A DNA stretch of 35,912 nt from Pseudomonadota bacterium (GTDB lineage: Bacteria; Pseudomonadota; Alphaproteobacteria; Puniceispirillales; Puniceispirillaceae): contig JAQCEA010000019.1 of the NCBI GenBank assembly GCA_027620495.1, forward strand, positions 1 to 35,912, given 5' to 3'. Shown here one piece after another: positions 34,418 through 35,912 of this stretch. The translations under genes were made by a program, and so were the position numbers. A model generated the notes under the pieces. It was not told where the DNA came from and searched no databases. It was given only the letters and a program-made list of their open reading frames with translations. The first letter of the stretch is position 1, and each line of letters starts with the position of its first letter.

Positions 34418-35912
34418 CTAGCGTCTATTTTTAGCCACAGTTCTGTTAATTTTTGGTGGCTCATGCGCGGTAATTTGCATGGGGCTTCCATGATATTTTT
34501 CTAAGTTTACCAGACATGAGTGTGCCGCCGGTCCTTGGGCGATCTTTGATGTGCCAATATCTGGCGTCAATACATTTGGGTTGCCGTGTTTGCACGGTGT
34601 CATTGGCGTCCCGGGAGATGCTGGGTCATACCAGGATCCAGTTCGGATGACGACAACACCGGGCATAACGTCGTCAGTGATTTTCACTCCGCAATAACAT
34701 GTGCCTCTTTGATTAAAAACTCTTACAGTATCGCTATTTTTGAGATTTTTTGCGGTTGCATCTACCGGATTAATTTCAATGATCTCGTGCCCATTTATTT
34801 TCGCTGATAAACTTAATTTTCCATTGTCTAGTTGCCCATGAAGTTTAGTTTCTGGTTGGATGGAAATTAAATGAAATGGGTGTTGCTTATTCGCCGCACC
34901 AAGCCATTCTGTTGGCTCAATCCAAGTTGGATGACCAGCACATCCATCATAGTTAAATGCCGCCACAACCTCTGAGAAAAACTCAATTTTTCCGCTTGGT
35001 GTTGAAAGGGGAAAAGCGACAGGGTCTCTAAAAAAATCAGCAAGTAAAATCTCATCTGTTTCGCGTGATGGCGCCTGATACCATCCTTTGGTGATGAATT
35101 GCTTATAACTGGGCATATTTATGCCTGTTTTTTTTGTATTTTTTCGTGATTGGTCCCAAATCCATTCTAGCCAATCTGCGGCGGAGCGGCCTTCGGTAAA
35201 CTCCTCTTTTATATCGAGTTTCTCTGCAATAGCTGTAAATATTTCATAATCGTCTCGGGCTTGACCAATGGGTTCAAAGGCTTTGCTCATGGCGATTACA
35301 AATGGATCCCGGGGCGTCATACCCAAGTCATTGCGTTCTAGCATTGTCGTGCATGGCAAAACGATATCTGCATGTTTTGCAAGGCTGTTCCAGCACCACT
35401 CATTCACAATGATTGTTGAGGGCTTTTGCCATGCGTCAACCAATCGGTTCAAATCCTGATGGTGATGAAATGGATTTCCGCCAGCCCAATAGATCAAATC
35501 TATTTTTGGGTAGACCTTTTTTTCACCATTGAAGTCGAATGATTTGCCAGGGTTTAACAACATATCTGTCAGTCTTGCGACAGGAATGAAATCATCAACT
35601 TTGTTTTTGCCTTGCGGTAATGCTTCGAAAGGCAGTCGCCTTACGTTGTTTCCGAGGTAATTGCTGACAGTGTAACCAAATCCAACACCCAGACCTGGCT
35701 TGCCCATTTGCCCCAGCATTGCCGCTAGCGCGATAACAGCCCAATAGGCTTGCTCTCCGTTTTCTTGACGAGTTAATGACCAGGTGATTGAGAGCATTGT
35801 CGGCGTCTTTGCCATTTTACGTGCAAGCGACATTATCTCAGAAGAACTGACACCAGATAGCTGTTCAGCCCAATCTGCGTTTTTTATAACCCCATCAGAT
35901 TGACCAGTTAAA
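34418..35912 (-). CDS. Molybdopterin oxidoreductase, BisC/TorA/DMSO reductase family (partial)
   Basis: The C-terminal ~498 residues of a large molybdenum enzyme; the frame runs open through the right edge of the window, so the N-terminus is missing (a Met codon at 35833 is internal, since upstream sequence DGVIKNADWAEQLSGV continues the family). Features of the MGD-binding oxidoreductases are visible: LSITWSLTRQENGEQAYWA, YWAGGNPFHHHQDLNRL, the CCTMLERND segment in IVLPCTTMLERND, PSGKIEFFSE and the C-terminal dinucleotide-binding part ending near GPAAHSC. It resembles biotin sulfoxide / TMAO / DMSO reductases, using the Mo-bis-MGD cofactor to reduce S- or N-oxides. The true substrate is open. 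Confidence 0.9.
   Translation of the reverse strand, partial: LTGQSDGVIKNADWAEQLSGVSSSEIMSLARKMAKTPTMLSITWSLTRQENGEQAYWAVIALAAMLGQMGKPGLGVGFGYTVSNYLGNNVRRLPFEALPQGKNKVDDFIPVARLTDMLLNPGKSFDFNGEKKVYPKIDLIYWAGGNPFHHHQDLNRLVDAWQKPSTIIVNEWCWNSLAKHADIVLPCTTMLERNDLGMTPRDPFVIAMSKAFEPIGQARDDYEIFTAIAEKLDIKEEFTEGRSAADWLEWIWDQSRKNTKKTGINMPSYKQFITKGWYQAPSRETDEILLADFFRDPVAFPLSTPSGKIEFFSEVVAAFNYDGCAGHPTWIEPTEWLGAANKQHPFHLISIQPETKLHGQLDNGKLSLSAKINGHEIIEINPVDATAKNLKNSDTVRVFNQRGTCYCGVKITDDVMPGVVVIRTGSWYDPASPGTPMTPCKHGNPNVLTPDIGTSKIAQGPAAHSCLVNLEKYHGSPMQITAHEPPKINRTVAKNRR

Overview
The window looks like a chromosome segment of a marine-type alphaproteobacterium. Alphaproteobacterial conserved families (DUF3126-like, DUF2794-like, an exonuclease-CBS-DUF294 fusion) sit beside a TPR/YfgM-like - bamB - der block. 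The moderate base composition and gene content recall the SAR116 clade (Puniceispirillum-like), but that placement is my inference and not a database result.

Layout. Positions 1-2.7 kb are AT-rich accessory DNA: an orphan secreted protein, a frameshifted nucleotide-sugar epimerase and a frameshifted small membrane protein. Positions 2.7-9.7 kb are compact housekeeping DNA: GNAT acetyltransferase and LysE exporter, small conserved alphaproteobacterial genes, envelope assembly (TPR/YfgM-like and BamB), the ribosome GTPase Der, and an N-formylglutamate amidohydrolase. At 9.96-10.9 kb a tRNA-Val(GAC) is followed by a roughly 870-bp mini-island, bounded by a perfect 60-bp copy of the tRNA 3' part, with a degenerate third copy inside. 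Positions 10.9-20.5 kb hold a cupin, an AraC-HTH/alkyltransferase repair protein, a second LysE-type exporter, a deacetylase-fold protein, the exonuclease-CBS-DUF294 fusion, a two-subunit TPP decarboxylase (sulfopyruvate/phosphonopyruvate type) divergent from an aldehyde dehydrogenase, and a methyltransferase. Next to the methyltransferase lies a hydrolase that keeps every key residue I can recall of fluoroacetate/haloacetate dehalogenase. A strong orphan terminator at 17.1 kb suggests a small RNA.

Positions 21.5-35.9 kb form a catabolic block. It contains a frameshifted enolase-superfamily racemase, a PLP lyase of the D-cysteine desulfhydrase/cysteate sulfo-lyase family, an M20 carbamoylase-type hydrolase, a complete Dpp-type ABC importer (binding protein, two permeases, fused double ATPase), an amidase-signature enzyme, a protein resembling the large subunit of N,N-dimethylformamidase, a cupin, and a molybdopterin oxidoreductase cut by the right edge. 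I read it as a system that imports and dismantles a nitrogen-rich amide, ureido or N-acyl compound. The substrate cannot be told from sequence. No transcriptional regulator is encoded in this block, but several inverted repeats lie in its promoter regions.

Four single-base indels interrupt three otherwise well conserved genes, three of them at mononucleotide runs. They may be real decay, slippage, or sequencing/assembly error, and only the underlying reads would settle that.
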